DNA of 33,821 nucleotides. It comes from Chloroflexota bacterium (GTDB lineage: Bacteria; Chloroflexota; Dormibacteria; CF-121). The translations under genes were made by a program, and so were the position numbers. This document shows positions 16,918 through 25,027 of the stretch, in pieces. Under the pieces are notes generated by a model. It saw only the letters and a program-made list of their open reading frames with translations, did no database searches and was not told the origin of the DNA. The stretch is taken from positions 1 to 33,821 of the forward strand of contig VBID01000131.1 in assembly GCA_005880615.1 (NCBI GenBank), given 5' to 3'. How positions within the stretch are numbered: position 1 is the first letter of the stretch; the number at the start of each line of letters is the position of its first letter.

Positions 16918-18146
16918 CCATCCTGGAAGCCCTGCGCCTGGCCATGGGCGGCGTGGTCGCCAACCGTCTCCGGTCCGGGTTGACCATGCTCGGCATCCTG
17001 ATCGGGGTGGCCGCCGTCATCCTGCTGGTCGGCGTGGGGAATGGCGCGTCGGCGGCGGTGCAGCAGCAGATCGAGGCCCTGGGCTCGAACCTCCTCATCA
17101 TCTTCCCGGCCAACGCCAAATCCGGCGGAATCCAGCAAGGGTTCGGCACCGCCTCGACACTCACCATGGATGATGTCCGGGCCCTGGCCGACCGGCAGGC
17201 GGCCCCCGACGTGGCCGCAGCCATCCCCAGCGCCAGCGGCCGGCTCCAGGTCACGTTCGGCAACCAGAACTGGAACACCAGCCTGACCGGCACCACTCAG
17301 GACTTCCCATCCGTCCGCAACTACCAGGTGGCCAGCGGCCAGTTCTTCACCGGCGCGGACGTGGGCGCGGCCAGCAAGGTGGCCGTGATCGGACAAACGG
17401 TGGTCGACAGCCTCTTCAACGGCGCCGACCCCATCGGCCAGGTGATCAAGCTCAACCGGCAGAGCTTCCGGGTAATCGGCGTCTTCGCCAGCAAGGGCGG
17501 CTCCGGCTTCAACAATCAGGACGACGTGGTGGTGACCCCGATCACCACCGCCTGGAACTACTTGCTGGGAGGTCGAGGCCGGAACGTGCAGCAGATCTAC
17601 GTGGCGGCTCGCAGCGCCCAGTCCACGCAGGTGGCCTCCGATGAAGTCACCCAGATCTTGCTGGACCGGCACCACATCTCGGACCCCGCCCAAGCGGACT
17701 TCCAGATCCTGAGCCAGCAAGACATCCTGAGCAGCGCTTCGCAGACCACCGGCATCCTCACCCTGATGCTGGGCGCCATCGCCGGCATCTCCCTGGTGGT
17801 CGGCGGCATCGGGATCATGAACATCATGCTGGTCACCGTCACCGAACGGACGCGCGAGATCGGCATCAGGAAGGCGATCGGGGCTCGGCGGCGTGACATC
17901 TTGACCCAGTTCTTGATCGAGTCGATGTTCCTGGCCGGCGTCGGCGGCGCGCTGGGCATCCTGGTCGGCATCCTGGCCGGCCGCGGGCTGCCCGCCCTGG
18001 TCTCTGCTCTCCCCGCGCCCCTGATCTCCCTGCCTTCGGTGCTGATGGCCTTCGGCATCTCCGTCGGCATTGGCCTCTTCTTCGGCATCTACCCGGCGAA
18101 CCGGGCCGCCCGGCTGCATCCCATCGAAGCGCTTCGCTACGAGTAG
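16914..18146 (+). CDS. MacB-type ABC exporter permease (YknZ-like, FtsX domain)
   Basis: A 410-residue permease starting at GTG 16914. TM1 ([20 protein letters not shown]) is followed by a large extracytoplasmic MacB-PCD domain (about 50-280). Three C-terminal TM segments belong to the FtsX domain, with [34 protein letters not shown] as the coupling signature and [18 protein letters not shown] as the conserved end. Length and order are normal for a stand-alone MacB permease. It forms a mechanotransmitting exporter with the ATPase and adaptor just upstream. Confidence 0.95.
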   Translation: MTILEALRLAMGGVVANRLRSGLTMLGILIGVAAVILLVGVGNGASAAVQQQIEALGSNLLIIFPANAKSGGIQQGFGTASTLTMDDVRALADRQAAPDVAAAIPSASGRLQVTFGNQNWNTSLTGTTQDFPSVRNYQVASGQFFTGADVGAASKVAVIGQTVVDSLFNGADPIGQVIKLNRQSFRVIGVFASKGGSGFNNQDDVVVTPITTAWNYLLGGRGRNVQQIYVAARSAQSTQVASDEVTQILLDRHHISDPAQADFQILSQQDILSSASQTTGILTLMLGAIAGISLVVGGIGIMNIMLVTVTERTREIGIRKAIGARRRDILTQFLIESMFLAGVGGALGILVGILAGRGLPALVSALPAPLISLPSVLMAFGISVGIGLFFGIYPANRAARLHPIEALRYE

Positions 18147-18171
18147 TCCCCCACCCAGGAGGTCGTTATTC

Positions 18172-18663
18172 ATGATCAAACTGCCCATCGCTGCGCTGAT
18201 CGCCGCCGTTGCCCTGTTGGGAGGGTTTTACGGCGGCTACAAGACCGGCCAGGGAGGCGGCTCGTCCTCCGGCACCGCCTTCGCCCAGACCGCCGGCAAT
18301 GCCGGGCGATCGGGGGCCGGCATCACGTTCGCCTGCCCGAGCCCCGGCGCCAGTTCGAGCACCAGCGCGAGTCCGAGCCCCGGCGCCCGCGCCATTCGCC
18401 GCGGCACAACCGGCGTGATCAGCTCACTGACCACCAGCTCGTTCACAGTCCACGACGCTCGCTGCAACACGGACACGAAGGTGACCTTCGACCAGAGCGT
18501 TATCGTCCGCAAGACCGTCGACGGCCAGGCGAGCGACCTGCAGGAGAACCAGTCGGTCGCGGTGCAGGGCCAGCGGCAAGCCGACGGCAGCGTCAAGGCC
18601 AACACCATCACCATCGTCCCCGCCAACGGGGGTTTCGGGGGAGCGGCCGGCGCCGGCGGCTGA
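18172..18663 (+). CDS. Secreted or membrane-anchored DUF5666-like protein
   Basis: A 163-residue protein from ATG 18172, which has a perfect AGGAGGT 8 bases upstream. An N-terminal hydrophobic segment (about 6-22, LIAAVALLGGFYGGYKTG) is a signal anchor. A Gly/Ser/Pro-rich linker follows, then a small beta domain (GVISSLTTSSFTVHD, TKVTFDQSVIVRKTVDGQASDLQENQSVAVQGQRQADGSVKANTI) that resembles the OB-like DUF5666 family. It lies 25 bases after the exporter permease and is probably co-transcribed. It may be a cargo or an accessory factor of the pump; no function is established from sequence. Confidence 0.78.
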   Translation: MIKLPIAALIAAVALLGGFYGGYKTGQGGGSSSGTAFAQTAGNAGRSGAGITFACPSPGASSSTSASPSPGARAIRRGTTGVISSLTTSSFTVHDARCNTDTKVTFDQSVIVRKTVDGQASDLQENQSVAVQGQRQADGSVKANTITIVPANGGFGGAAGAGG

Positions 18664-18690
18664 GCTGAGCGCGCGGCCGGGCTGAAGCGC

Positions 18691-18870
18691 ATGGACCGGC
18701 TGGCCTGGGGACTCCTGGCGATGGTGCTGGTCCTGGCCGGCCTATACCTGCCCGGGCACCTGTCGGTGGGGTGGGCCAGCTACCTGCTGCTCGGCGTGGG
18801 TGTCGGCATTGGCTGCGCCCTCGCCGGCAGCCTGCTGCGCGATGCCCTCACCGGAAACCGCCAGCCGTGA
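18691..18870 (+). CDS. Small two-segment membrane protein (59 residues)
   Basis: An ATG at 18691, 28 bases after the DUF5666-like gene, opens 59 codons. The product has two hydrophobic stretches (LLAMVLVLAGLYL and YLLLGVGVGIGCALAGSLL) joined by a short loop, then a basic tail. Codon use matches its neighbours (third positions mostly G or C). No strong ribosome site precedes it; GCTGAAG is the nearest purine run. I do not recognise a family. It is a plausible last gene of the exporter operon. Confidence 0.5.
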   Translation: MDRLAWGLLAMVLVLAGLYLPGHLSVGWASYLLLGVGVGIGCALAGSLLRDALTGNRQP

Positions 18871-18888
18871 GATCGGTACGTTCGACAG

Positions 18889-19533
18889 TCACTGCGACGT
18901 AACCTCATCAGGAATTGCCTGGTCGACCCGATTCCAGGCGCGCCGTTGGTGACGGTAGAAGCTGGCGCCCACCACCAAGGCCGCTCCGCCACCGATGGCC
19001 ACAGCGATCAGTGCCGGCGGTTTCACCCACCGCGCGACGGCAATGGCCACGAAGGCCCCGGCCACCACCGAGTTGACCATCGCCACCATCGCGGCCGCCG
19101 TCAGGAACTGCTGCCACCACCGCCGAAAGAGGCCCATGGCGCGCAACCCTGCCCGGTCGCTGTAGACGTCGCGGAAGTAGTCGGCGCGAGACGGGTTGAT
19201 TTCGCCGTAGAGCCGCCGGATCCGGCCGATGGCGCGCGCGTAGATGGTGTCTTCAACCCCCGATTGCAGCAGCCGGCCGTAGGTGACCAGGCCGAGGAAG
19301 AAGACGACCGGTAGGATCGCCAGGGCGAAGACCGTACCGAGGTTCGCCACCTGCCCCGCCAAGGCCAGCGCCACCACCGCGCTGGACACAGTCGTCATAT
19401 AGAGACTGGAGCGACCGGCGCTTTCCGAGATGGTGGCCGAGCGGCCACTCTGTAACGCAAAATGCTCGGTCGTAAGCGCTTGCATGAACTCGCCTCGGCG
19501 GCGTGCCTCCTGATCATCGACGTCCATTGCCAC
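18889..19533 (-). CDS. Uncharacterised membrane protein with four hydrophobic segments
   Basis: A 214-residue protein not assigned to a named family. The N terminus is hydrophilic with the pattern ALTTEHFALQSGRSATISESAGRSSLYMT, then a TM pair (about 47-88, separated by a short turn). A soluble stretch follows (about 90-140, RIRRLYGEINPSRADYFRDVYSD), then a second TM pair (about 145-195) and a basic tail. The TEHF-LQ-R-A-E-GR pattern looks like one I have seen in hypothetical proteins of high-GC bacteria, but I cannot name a function. It is convergent with the exporter operon and lies 35 bases downstream of the LigD-type gene on the same strand. Confidence 0.75.
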   Translation of the reverse strand: MAMDVDDQEARRRGEFMQALTTEHFALQSGRSATISESAGRSSLYMTTVSSAVVALALAGQVANLGTVFALAILPVVFFLGLVTYGRLLQSGVEDTIYARAIGRIRRLYGEINPSRADYFRDVYSDRAGLRAMGLFRRWWQQFLTAAAMVAMVNSVVAGAFVAIAVARWVKPPALIAVAIGGGAALVVGASFYRHQRRAWNRVDQAIPDEVTSQ

Positions 19534-19568
19534 TGCCTATCCCTCCCTCGTCTTGCGGTCGCTGTCGG

Positions 19569-21017
19569 TTAACCCGATGACCCATTTCCCGGCTGTGTCG
19601 TGGTCGTCTTTGTCTTCGCGACTCGCCTGGGCCGCTCCAGGCTGCCCGACCGGTCCGGACCCTGGTACGCCTGCCAGGGGTCGTAGTCCACCTCCAGCGC
19701 CTCCTGCACCGGGCGGTCGCCCTCGGGCACGTTGCGCAGGTTGACCCGGATGCGGGTCCAGGTGGTATTCCGTCCCCGCATCGAATCCACCATCACGTCG
19801 GGCGGGGTCAGGTAAGACCAGATGTCTGTATGCCTGGCCCGCCAGCGCTCCAGACCCTGCCGGGCTTCCGCTTCGGTCGCTGCCCGGGCGATCTCGATCA
19901 GCGGCTGCGTCGTGCGCCGCCGTCCGGTCGGTCCGGCCGTCTTCCCCGGCGCCGGCGGGGGGACCACCCCTTCCCGAACCGGTGGGCCGGCCATTCGCCG
20001 CTTGGACGGCTGGACCCGGGGCGGCTCCCCTTCTTGCTTGACGAAATGGGGGGGCCAGGGCGCGTCGCCGAAGCCGGCCGCTTCATGCTCCGCGGAGAGC
20101 GCGAGCAGCGGTTCCAAAGAGCCGACGGCATCGTCGATCCCGGCGGATGGGTCGCCCATCCGGGCAAACCGCTCAGGGACGGTCACGATGGTGAAGGCTT
20201 CCGGCTGGCACGAAGGGACCTCCTCCCATGACAGCGGCGTCGACACGCGTGCGTCTGGAGTGGGGCGGATGGAATACGAGGAGGCGACCGTGCGGTCCTT
20301 GGCATTCTGGTTGTAGTCGAGGAACACGCCGTGCCGCTCCTCTTTCCACCACCGGCTGGTGGCGATGGTGGGTGCTCGCCGCTCCACCTCGCGGGCCAGC
20401 GCCAGTGCCGCTCGGCGGACCTCACCGAAGGTCCAGCGCGGCTCGATCCGACAATAGACATGGATGCCGCGCGAGCCGGACGTCTTGGGCCACCCCAAAA
20501 GCCCGAAATCGTCGAGCACCGTTCTGGTGACCATGGCGACGTCCCGAATCTGTCCCCAGGGCACCCCGGGCAGCGGATCGAGGTCGATTCTGAGCTCGTC
20601 GGGATGGTCGAGGTCGCCGGCGCGCACGGGATGGGGGTTCAGGTCGATGCACCCCAGATTGATCACCCAGAGCAGCTGGGCGGCATCGCGGACCACGACT
20701 TCTTCGGCGGTGCGCCCGGACGGGAAGCTGAGCACCGCCGTTTCGATCCACTCGGGCCGCGCCGTGGGCGCCCGCTTCTGGAAAAAGAACTCGCCGGCGG
20801 CGCCATTCACGAAGCGTTTGAGCGCCATCGGGCGGCCGGCCACCCCGCGCACGGCGCCCTCGGAGACCGCCAGGTAATACCGAACCAGGTCCGATTTGGT
20901 GTGACCCGTGCTGGGGAAGAAGACCTTGTCCGGGTTGGTGACCGTCACTTCCCGACCGGCAACCGCCACCACCTCGTCTTTTAAGGGCATGCCGATACGA
21001 TACGGCGTGCGGGCCAC
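19569..21017 (-). CDS. LigD-type polymerase/primase domain protein with C-terminal extension (no ligase)
   Basis: A 482-residue protein. Residues about 20-300 are a LigD POL (archaeo-eukaryotic primase-like) domain: VTNPDKVFFPSTGHTKSDLVRYYLAV, the metal pair D145 and D147 (RIDLDP), SGSRGIHVYCRI near 180, and the third carboxylate D234 (FLDYNQNAKDRT). These residues predict nucleotidyl transfer in non-homologous end joining or gap filling. Residues about 300-480 are a basic linker plus a domain (RATEAEARQGLERWRARH, VDSMRGRNTTWTRIRVNLRNVPE, LEVDYDPWQAY) that is neither the LigD nuclease nor ligase. No Ku or ligase gene is in the window. Its 5' end abuts ilvA (shared base 21017); ATG 20990 is an alternative start. 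Confidence 0.88.
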   Translation of the reverse strand: MARTPYRIGMPLKDEVVAVAGREVTVTNPDKVFFPSTGHTKSDLVRYYLAVSEGAVRGVAGRPMALKRFVNGAAGEFFFQKRAPTARPEWIETAVLSFPSGRTAEEVVVRDAAQLLWVINLGCIDLNPHPVRAGDLDHPDELRIDLDPLPGVPWGQIRDVAMVTRTVLDDFGLLGWPKTSGSRGIHVYCRIEPRWTFGEVRRAALALAREVERRAPTIATSRWWKEERHGVFLDYNQNAKDRTVASSYSIRPTPDARVSTPLSWEEVPSCQPEAFTIVTVPERFARMGDPSAGIDDAVGSLEPLLALSAEHEAAGFGDAPWPPHFVKQEGEPPRVQPSKRRMAGPPVREGVVPPPAPGKTAGPTGRRRTTQPLIEIARAATEAEARQGLERWRARHTDIWSYLTPPDVMVDSMRGRNTTWTRIRVNLRNVPEGDRPVQEALEVDYDPWQAYQGPDRSGSLERPRRVAKTKTTTTQPGNGSSG

Positions 21018-22282
21018 TAGATTAGATGGTCGTATAGCAACTCGCCGCTCTTGATGAGGCGGCAGTTGAGCTCGATCTCCTTCATGCGCTGCAGCAACGG
21101 CTCCAGGTCGGCGCTCTGCTTCAGCTCGATCCCGACCAGCGCCGCTCCTCGCTCCTTATTGGTCTTCTTGATGTACTCGAAGCGCACGATGTCGTCGGTC
21201 GGCCCCAGCGCCTGATCGACGAACTGGCGCAGCTGCCCGGGCTTCTGGGCGAACTCGATGATGAAGTAGTGCTTGCGGCCTTGCGACACGAGGCTGCGCT
21301 CCATGATCTCGGGGTAGCGAAGGATGTCGTTGTTGCCTCCGCTCAGGACGCAGACCACGGTCTTCCCTGTGATCTGCCCGGCGACCTGGGGCAGGGCCGA
21401 GACGGAGAGCGCCCCCGCCGGCTCGGCGATGATCCCTTCGTTCTGGTAGAGGTCGATCACCATCGTGCACACGTCGCCCTCCGGGACGACGGCTACCCGC
21501 TCCACATGCTGCCGGCAAATCTGGAAGGGGAGATCGCCAACCCGCTTCACCGCCACACCGTCGACGAAGGTGTCGATCTCGTCGAGGACCACCACGTGGC
21601 CAGCCCGGAGTGACTCGGCCATGGATGGGCATCCCGCCGGCTCCGCGCCGATGACCGCAATCGCCGGATTCTGGTGCTTGAGAAATGTCGCGACCCCCGA
21701 GATCAAACCCCCGCCACCGATGGCCGTCACGACCACGTCCACCTCTCCGGCGAGCTCCTCGTAAATTTCCTTCGCAACCGTGCCCTGCCCGGCGATGGTC
21801 AGCGGATCATCGAACGGATGCACAAAGACCGCCTGCCGTTGCCGGCCGTGCTGCTGGGCGGCGGCCGCCGCCTCGTCGTAGGAGGTTCCCACCAACCGAA
21901 TCTCGACCGCGGTGCCACCGAACTGCTTGACCCGATCGATCTTCTGGAGCGGGGTGATGGCGGGCATGAAGATGGTCCCCCTGATTCCCAGGTCCGAACA
22001 GGCGAAGGCCACCCCCTGGGCGTGGTTCCCGGCACTGGCGCAGACCACGCCTCGCTGCTGATCGTCAGGCGAGAGGGAGGCGATCTTGTTGTAGGCTCCC
22101 CGGATCTTGAACGAGCGAACCTCCTGGAGGTCCTCCCGCTTGATCAGGACCTTCGCCCCGTAGGTCCGCGAAAGCCGCTTCGAGACCTGCAGCGGCGTCC
22201 GGGCGATGATGCCGTCCAGCCGCCTGGCTGCCTCCTCAATCCGAACCGGAAGATCTCCCGGAACCGCGTTCACCGCCAGCAT
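21017..22282 (-). CDS. ilvA: Threonine ammonia-lyase (threonine deaminase)
   Basis: A 421-residue PLP enzyme that converts threonine to 2-oxobutyrate, the committed step to isoleucine. The PLP Lys lies in RSFKIRGAYNKI, the SAGNHAQGVA loop binds the substrate carboxylate, and IGGGGLISG is the phosphate-binding glycine loop. A C-terminal ACT-like domain (HYFIIEFAQKPGQLRQFVDQAL; ELNCRLIKSGELLYDHLI) points to the biosynthetic, shorter form similar in size to Bacillus IlvA. I chose ATG 22282 because AGAAGGAGG lies just upstream. The 138 bases ahead hold a leader peptide and terminator, so expression is probably attenuated by isoleucine/threonine supply. Confidence 0.95.
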   Translation of the reverse strand: MLAVNAVPGDLPVRIEEAARRLDGIIARTPLQVSKRLSRTYGAKVLIKREDLQEVRSFKIRGAYNKIASLSPDDQQRGVVCASAGNHAQGVAFACSDLGIRGTIFMPAITPLQKIDRVKQFGGTAVEIRLVGTSYDEAAAAAQQHGRQRQAVFVHPFDDPLTIAGQGTVAKEIYEELAGEVDVVVTAIGGGGLISGVATFLKHQNPAIAVIGAEPAGCPSMAESLRAGHVVVLDEIDTFVDGVAVKRVGDLPFQICRQHVERVAVVPEGDVCTMVIDLYQNEGIIAEPAGALSVSALPQVAGQITGKTVVCVLSGGNNDILRYPEIMERSLVSQGRKHYFIIEFAQKPGQLRQFVDQALGPTDDIVRFEYIKKTNKERGAALVGIELKQSADLEPLLQRMKEIELNCRLIKSGELLYDHLI

Positions 22283-22320
22283 GGTGCCTCCTTCTCTGAG
22301 GGAGCTACCTGCGCTTTCAC

Positions 22321-22344
22321 AAAAAAGACCGCCTCCGGGCGGTC
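22321..22344 (-). terminator. Intrinsic terminator in the ilvA leader (attenuator)
   Basis: Reading the minus strand, GACCGCC-CGGA-GGCGGTC forms a perfect 7-bp stem with a four-base loop, followed directly by TTTTTT. This is a textbook rho-independent terminator placed 38 bases upstream of the ilvA start codon and downstream of a short leader peptide. Its position before the gene indicates premature termination control. Confidence 0.9.
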
Positions 22345-22347
22345 GAC

Positions 22348-22374
22348 GCACGCAGATGGCCAGCCTCTGCGTGC
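22348..22374 (-). promoter_or_regulatory. Leader hairpin next to the leader-peptide stop codon
   Basis: GCACGCAGA and TCTGCGTGC form a perfect 9-bp stem with a 9-base loop. The 5' arm begins immediately after the leader peptide's TAG, so a ribosome at the stop codon would cover it. The 3' arm lies 3 bases from the terminator stem. This is the expected place for a pause or anti-antiterminator structure. I could not identify a convincing antiterminator pairing by eye. Confidence 0.75.
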
Positions 22375-22422
22375 CTACGTAATCCCAATGATCGACGCGC
22401 CGGCGCGGGTGGCGGTGACCAT
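22375..22422 (-). CDS. ilvA leader peptide (15 residues, Ile/Thr-rich)
   Basis: ATG at 22422 to TAG at 22375 encodes MVTATRAGASIIGIT. The last five codons hold three Ile and one Thr, the end product and substrate of the pathway begun by ilvA, as expected for a ribosome-stalling leader. The -10 box TATAAT ends only 9 bases before the ATG, so the transcript probably starts at or next to the start codon (leaderless). It is followed by the hairpin at 22348-22374 and the terminator at 22321-22344. Confidence 0.82.
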   Translation of the reverse strand: MVTATRAGASIIGIT

Positions 22423-22431
22423 TACCAGCGA

Positions 22432-22458
22432 ATTATAGCCGGACAGGGCGGGTGTCAG
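22432..22458 (-). promoter_or_regulatory. ilvA promoter
   Basis: On the minus strand TATAAT (22437-22432) is a perfect -10. CTGACA (22458-22453) matches five of six -35 bases but sits only 15 bases away, so spacing is short. The start would fall at about 22422-22425, at the leader-peptide ATG. Confidence 0.7.
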
Positions 22459-22550
22459 GATCGGACGGTGGTACGATGGCCGGAAGGAGGAGGTGACTGG
22501 GCGGGCCAACCCTCTGGCGCGCGACTTGAGGGGGACGGCCGGCACCTCGT

Positions 22551-23153
22551 ATGAACCCGCGGCGCTTCGATGGAGCGGCCTTTGACGTCGTGGCGCTGGC
22601 GGCCTCCGCGGGGGGCGTGACTGCCCTCAGCCTGCTGGTTTCCAAGCTTCGCCCCGACTTCCCGGCGGCCGTCGTGCTCGTCCAGCATCTTGACCCGCGC
22701 CACCGCAGCCTGATGGCGGACATCCTGAGCCGTCGCACGACCCTTCGAGTGGTCCAGGCTCATGAGGGTGACCAGCTCAGTCAAGGGACCATCTACATTG
22801 CGCCGCCCGATCGGCACCTGCTGGTCAACCCGGACGGGACGCTCTCGCTGTCGCAATCAGAACTGGTCCATTTCCTGCGGCCCTCGGCCGACCTGCTCTT
22901 TGAGTCCGTGGCGGCCAGCTATCGAGACCGCGCGATTGCCGTGGTCCTGACCGGTACTGGCAGCGATGGATCGATGGGCATCAAGGCCATCAAGAAGATG
23001 GGGGGGACGGTGATCGTGCAGGACGAGCAGTCGTCGGAATTCTTCGGCATGCCGAGCGCGGCGATCTTGACCGGGGATACCGATTTCGTCCTTCCCCTGG
23101 ACGAGATTCCGGCGGCATTGGAAACACTGGTGATCCGAGGCATGGTCGCGTGA
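22551..23153 (+). CDS. cheB: CheB methylesterase catalytic domain, no receiver
   Basis: A 200-residue glutamate methylesterase/deamidase domain. The catalytic triad is visible: Ser19 (ALAASAGG), His46 (LVQHLDPRHRS) and Asp in LTGTGSDGSMG near 140. The IYIAPPDRHL and GGTVIVQDEQSSEFFGMPSAAI motifs are typical. Normal CheB carries a receiver domain; this one starts directly with the catalytic fold, as in large CheB-CheR-PAS fusions. The ATG has no strong ribosome site. Its stop overlaps cheR (GTGA). The absence of receptors and CheA nearby suggests it acts on a non-chemotaxis substrate. Confidence 0.92.
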   Translation: MNPRRFDGAAFDVVALAASAGGVTALSLLVSKLRPDFPAAVVLVQHLDPRHRSLMADILSRRTTLRVVQAHEGDQLSQGTIYIAPPDRHLLVNPDGTLSLSQSELVHFLRPSADLLFESVAASYRDRAIAVVLTGTGSDGSMGIKAIKKMGGTVIVQDEQSSEFFGMPSAAILTGDTDFVLPLDEIPAALETLVIRGMVA

Positions 23154-25027
23154 CGACGGTCATACGCGACGAGGCTTTCGAGACGTTGCTGCTTTTCCTC
23201 CGGGAGTCGCGCGGCTTCGACTTCACCGGCTACAAGCGCTCGACCTTGCTGCGCCGGGTCAAGCACCGGATGGACCAGGTCGGAATCTCCAGCTTCCCCG
23301 AGTACCACGAGCACCTCCAGCAGCACCCGGAGGAGTTCTCTTCCCTCTTCAACACCATCCTGATCAATGTCACCAGCTTTTTCCGGGATGCCGAGGCCTG
23401 GGAATACGTCTCCTCTGACATACTGCCCCGGATGACCGCGGCCAAGGGCGCGCACGAACCCATCCGCGCATGGAGCGCCGGCTGCGCCAGCGGCGAGGAG
23501 GCGTACACCCTCGCCATGGTGCTGGTCGAGGCATTGGGGATGAGCCAGTTCCGGGAGCGGGTCAAAGTCTACGCCACGGACGTCGATGAGGATGCGCTCC
23601 GCAAGGCGCGCCAGGGCTCCTTTGTGGAAAAGGACCTCGAAGACGTGCCGGCCGGCTTGCGCGAGAAGTATTTCGAGACGAACGGAGGCCGCTACCTGTT
23701 CCGGGGCGACCTGCGCCGGACGGTCATCTTCGGCCGCCATGACCTGCTGCAGGACGCGCCCATCTCCCGAATCGACCTCCTCGTGTGCCGCAACACTCTG
23801 ATGTATTTCGAAGCCGACACCCAGGGCAGGATCCTGACCCGGCTGCACTATGCCCTGGACGACCGGGGCTTCCTGTTCGTGGGCAAGGCCGAGATGCTCC
23901 GCAGCCGGGACTCCATCTTTGCGCCGCTTGACCTGAAGTACCGTGTGTTCACCAAGGTCGGCAGGCCGAGCATGCCAGAGCGGACGCCGCCGGACACCAT
24001 CGACATTCCAGCCCTCCCCAATCCGCAGGTACGCCTGCGGGAGAGCGCGTTCGATACCGCCCTGGTGGCCCAGATCGTCGTCGATCCCGGCGGCTACCTC
24101 CTGCTGGCCAACGCCAGCGCCCGGCAGCTGTTCGGCCTGGTGGCGGCCGACATCGGCCGGCCAATCCAGGATCTGGAGGTCTCCTACCGGCCGCTCGAGC
24201 TTCGCTCCCGCCTGGACCAGGTGCTGCGCGAGCGCCAGCCCCTGGAGGCCCGCCAGGTAGAGCGCCACCTCGCGTCGGGTGCGACCCAGGTCCTGGACGT
24301 CACGGTCACTCCGCTCCTCGACCCTGCGGGCGACCTCCTGGGTGCCAGCGTGGCGTTCACGGATGTCTCGAACTACAACGCGATCCATGCCCAGCTGGAG
24401 CGGTCCAAGCAGGAGCTAGAGACCGCGTCCGAGGAGCTGCAATCGACGAATGAGGAGCTGGAAACGACCAACGAGGAGCTGCAGTCCACGGTGGAGGAGC
24501 TGGAAACCACCAATGAGGAGCTCCAGTCCAGCAACGAAGAGCTGGAGACCATGAACGAAGAACTGGAATCCACCAATACCCAGCTGCAGGCCATCAATGC
24601 CGAGCTTCAGCAGCGCAGCCTCCAACTTGATCAGCTGAACATTTTTATGGAGTCGATCCTCGCCGGCCTCCGGTCGGGCGTGGTGGTGGTGGGTACGGAC
24701 CTGCGGATCCAGCTCTGGAACCAGCGAGCGGAGGACCTCTGGGGCGTCCGCGGGGAGGAAGTACTCGGTCAATCCCTGCTGACGCTGGACATTGGGCTGC
24801 CGGTGGCGGACCTGGCGCTGCCCATCCGCGATTGCCTCGCCGGAAAGGACGGGGGCTTGCGCGAAGTTGTCCTGGACGCTACCAACCGGCGCGGGAAGAG
24901 CATCCGGTGCAAGGTGATGTGTACGCCCTTGATGGGTCAGTCGGGACCACCCGAAGGCGCCATCCTGCTGATGGAAGACGCCACGGTGCCGAGTCTTGTC
25001 CGTCCCGGCGCAGACGGGTCGCCTTGA
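23150..25027 (+). CDS. cheR: CheR methyltransferase with PAS domains and a long heptad coiled coil
   Basis: A 625-residue protein starting at GTG 23150. CheR N-terminal helical domain (about 5-75), then the SAM-binding domain (AWSAGCASGEEAYTLAMVL; VYATDVDEDAL; LLVCRNTLMYF) to about 275. A PAS-like domain follows at about 295-405, then a coiled coil (about 415-500) of NEELQS/NEELET heptads and a second PAS (about 505-610). In known relatives this order is CheB-CheR-PAS-coil-PAS-histidine kinase in one chain. Here CheB is a separate gene and the kinase is absent: the protein ends just after PAS 2. It should methylate Glu residues of an unknown partner in response to a PAS signal. Confidence 0.92.
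   Translation: MTTVIRDEAFETLLLFLRESRGFDFTGYKRSTLLRRVKHRMDQVGISSFPEYHEHLQQHPEEFSSLFNTILINVTSFFRDAEAWEYVSSDILPRMTAAKGAHEPIRAWSAGCASGEEAYTLAMVLVEALGMSQFRERVKVYATDVDEDALRKARQGSFVEKDLEDVPAGLREKYFETNGGRYLFRGDLRRTVIFGRHDLLQDAPISRIDLLVCRNTLMYFEADTQGRILTRLHYALDDRGFLFVGKAEMLRSRDSIFAPLDLKYRVFTKVGRPSMPERTPPDTIDIPALPNPQVRLRESAFDTALVAQIVVDPGGYLLLANASARQLFGLVAADIGRPIQDLEVSYRPLELRSRLDQVLRERQPLEARQVERHLASGATQVLDVTVTPLLDPAGDLLGASVAFTDVSNYNAIHAQLERSKQELETASEELQSTNEELETTNEELQSTVEELETTNEELQSSNEELETMNEELESTNTQLQAINAELQQRSLQLDQLNIFMESILAGLRSGVVVVGTDLRIQLWNQRAEDLWGVRGEEVLGQSLLTLDIGLPVADLALPIRDCLAGKDGGLREVVLDATNRRGKSIRCKVMCTPLMGQSGPPEGAILLMEDATVPSLVRPGADGSP
24431..24577 (+). repeat. Seven 21-base in-frame units (heptad coiled coil)
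   Basis: Seven consecutive 21-base units beginning GAGGAGCTG or GAAGAACTG encode seven-residue blocks such as EELQSTN and EELETTN inside the CheR-PAS protein. The period of one heptad marks a continuous signalling coiled coil. Protein-level selection explains the repeat; it is not a separate element. Confidence 0.85.

Noticed and set aside
22475-22584. Short GTG frame at 22493 after AAGGAGGAG, overlapping the cheB start
   Set aside because: The ribosome-site spacing is only two bases and the 30-residue product has no pattern. A leader ORF cannot be supported.
22919-24388. Minus-strand open frame of 489 codons opposite cheB/cheR
   Set aside because: It lies opposite clear CheB and CheR domains. 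Its composition is typical of an antisense shadow and no domain is visible.
24431-24577. Regular 21-base repeat that could suggest a repeat array
   Set aside because: It is in frame and encodes coiled-coil heptads within a larger protein; there are no spacers, so it is not a CRISPR.
22551-25027. Chemotaxis operon
   Set aside because: Only CheB and CheR domains are present. No CheA, CheW, CheY, receptor or flagellar gene occurs in the window.
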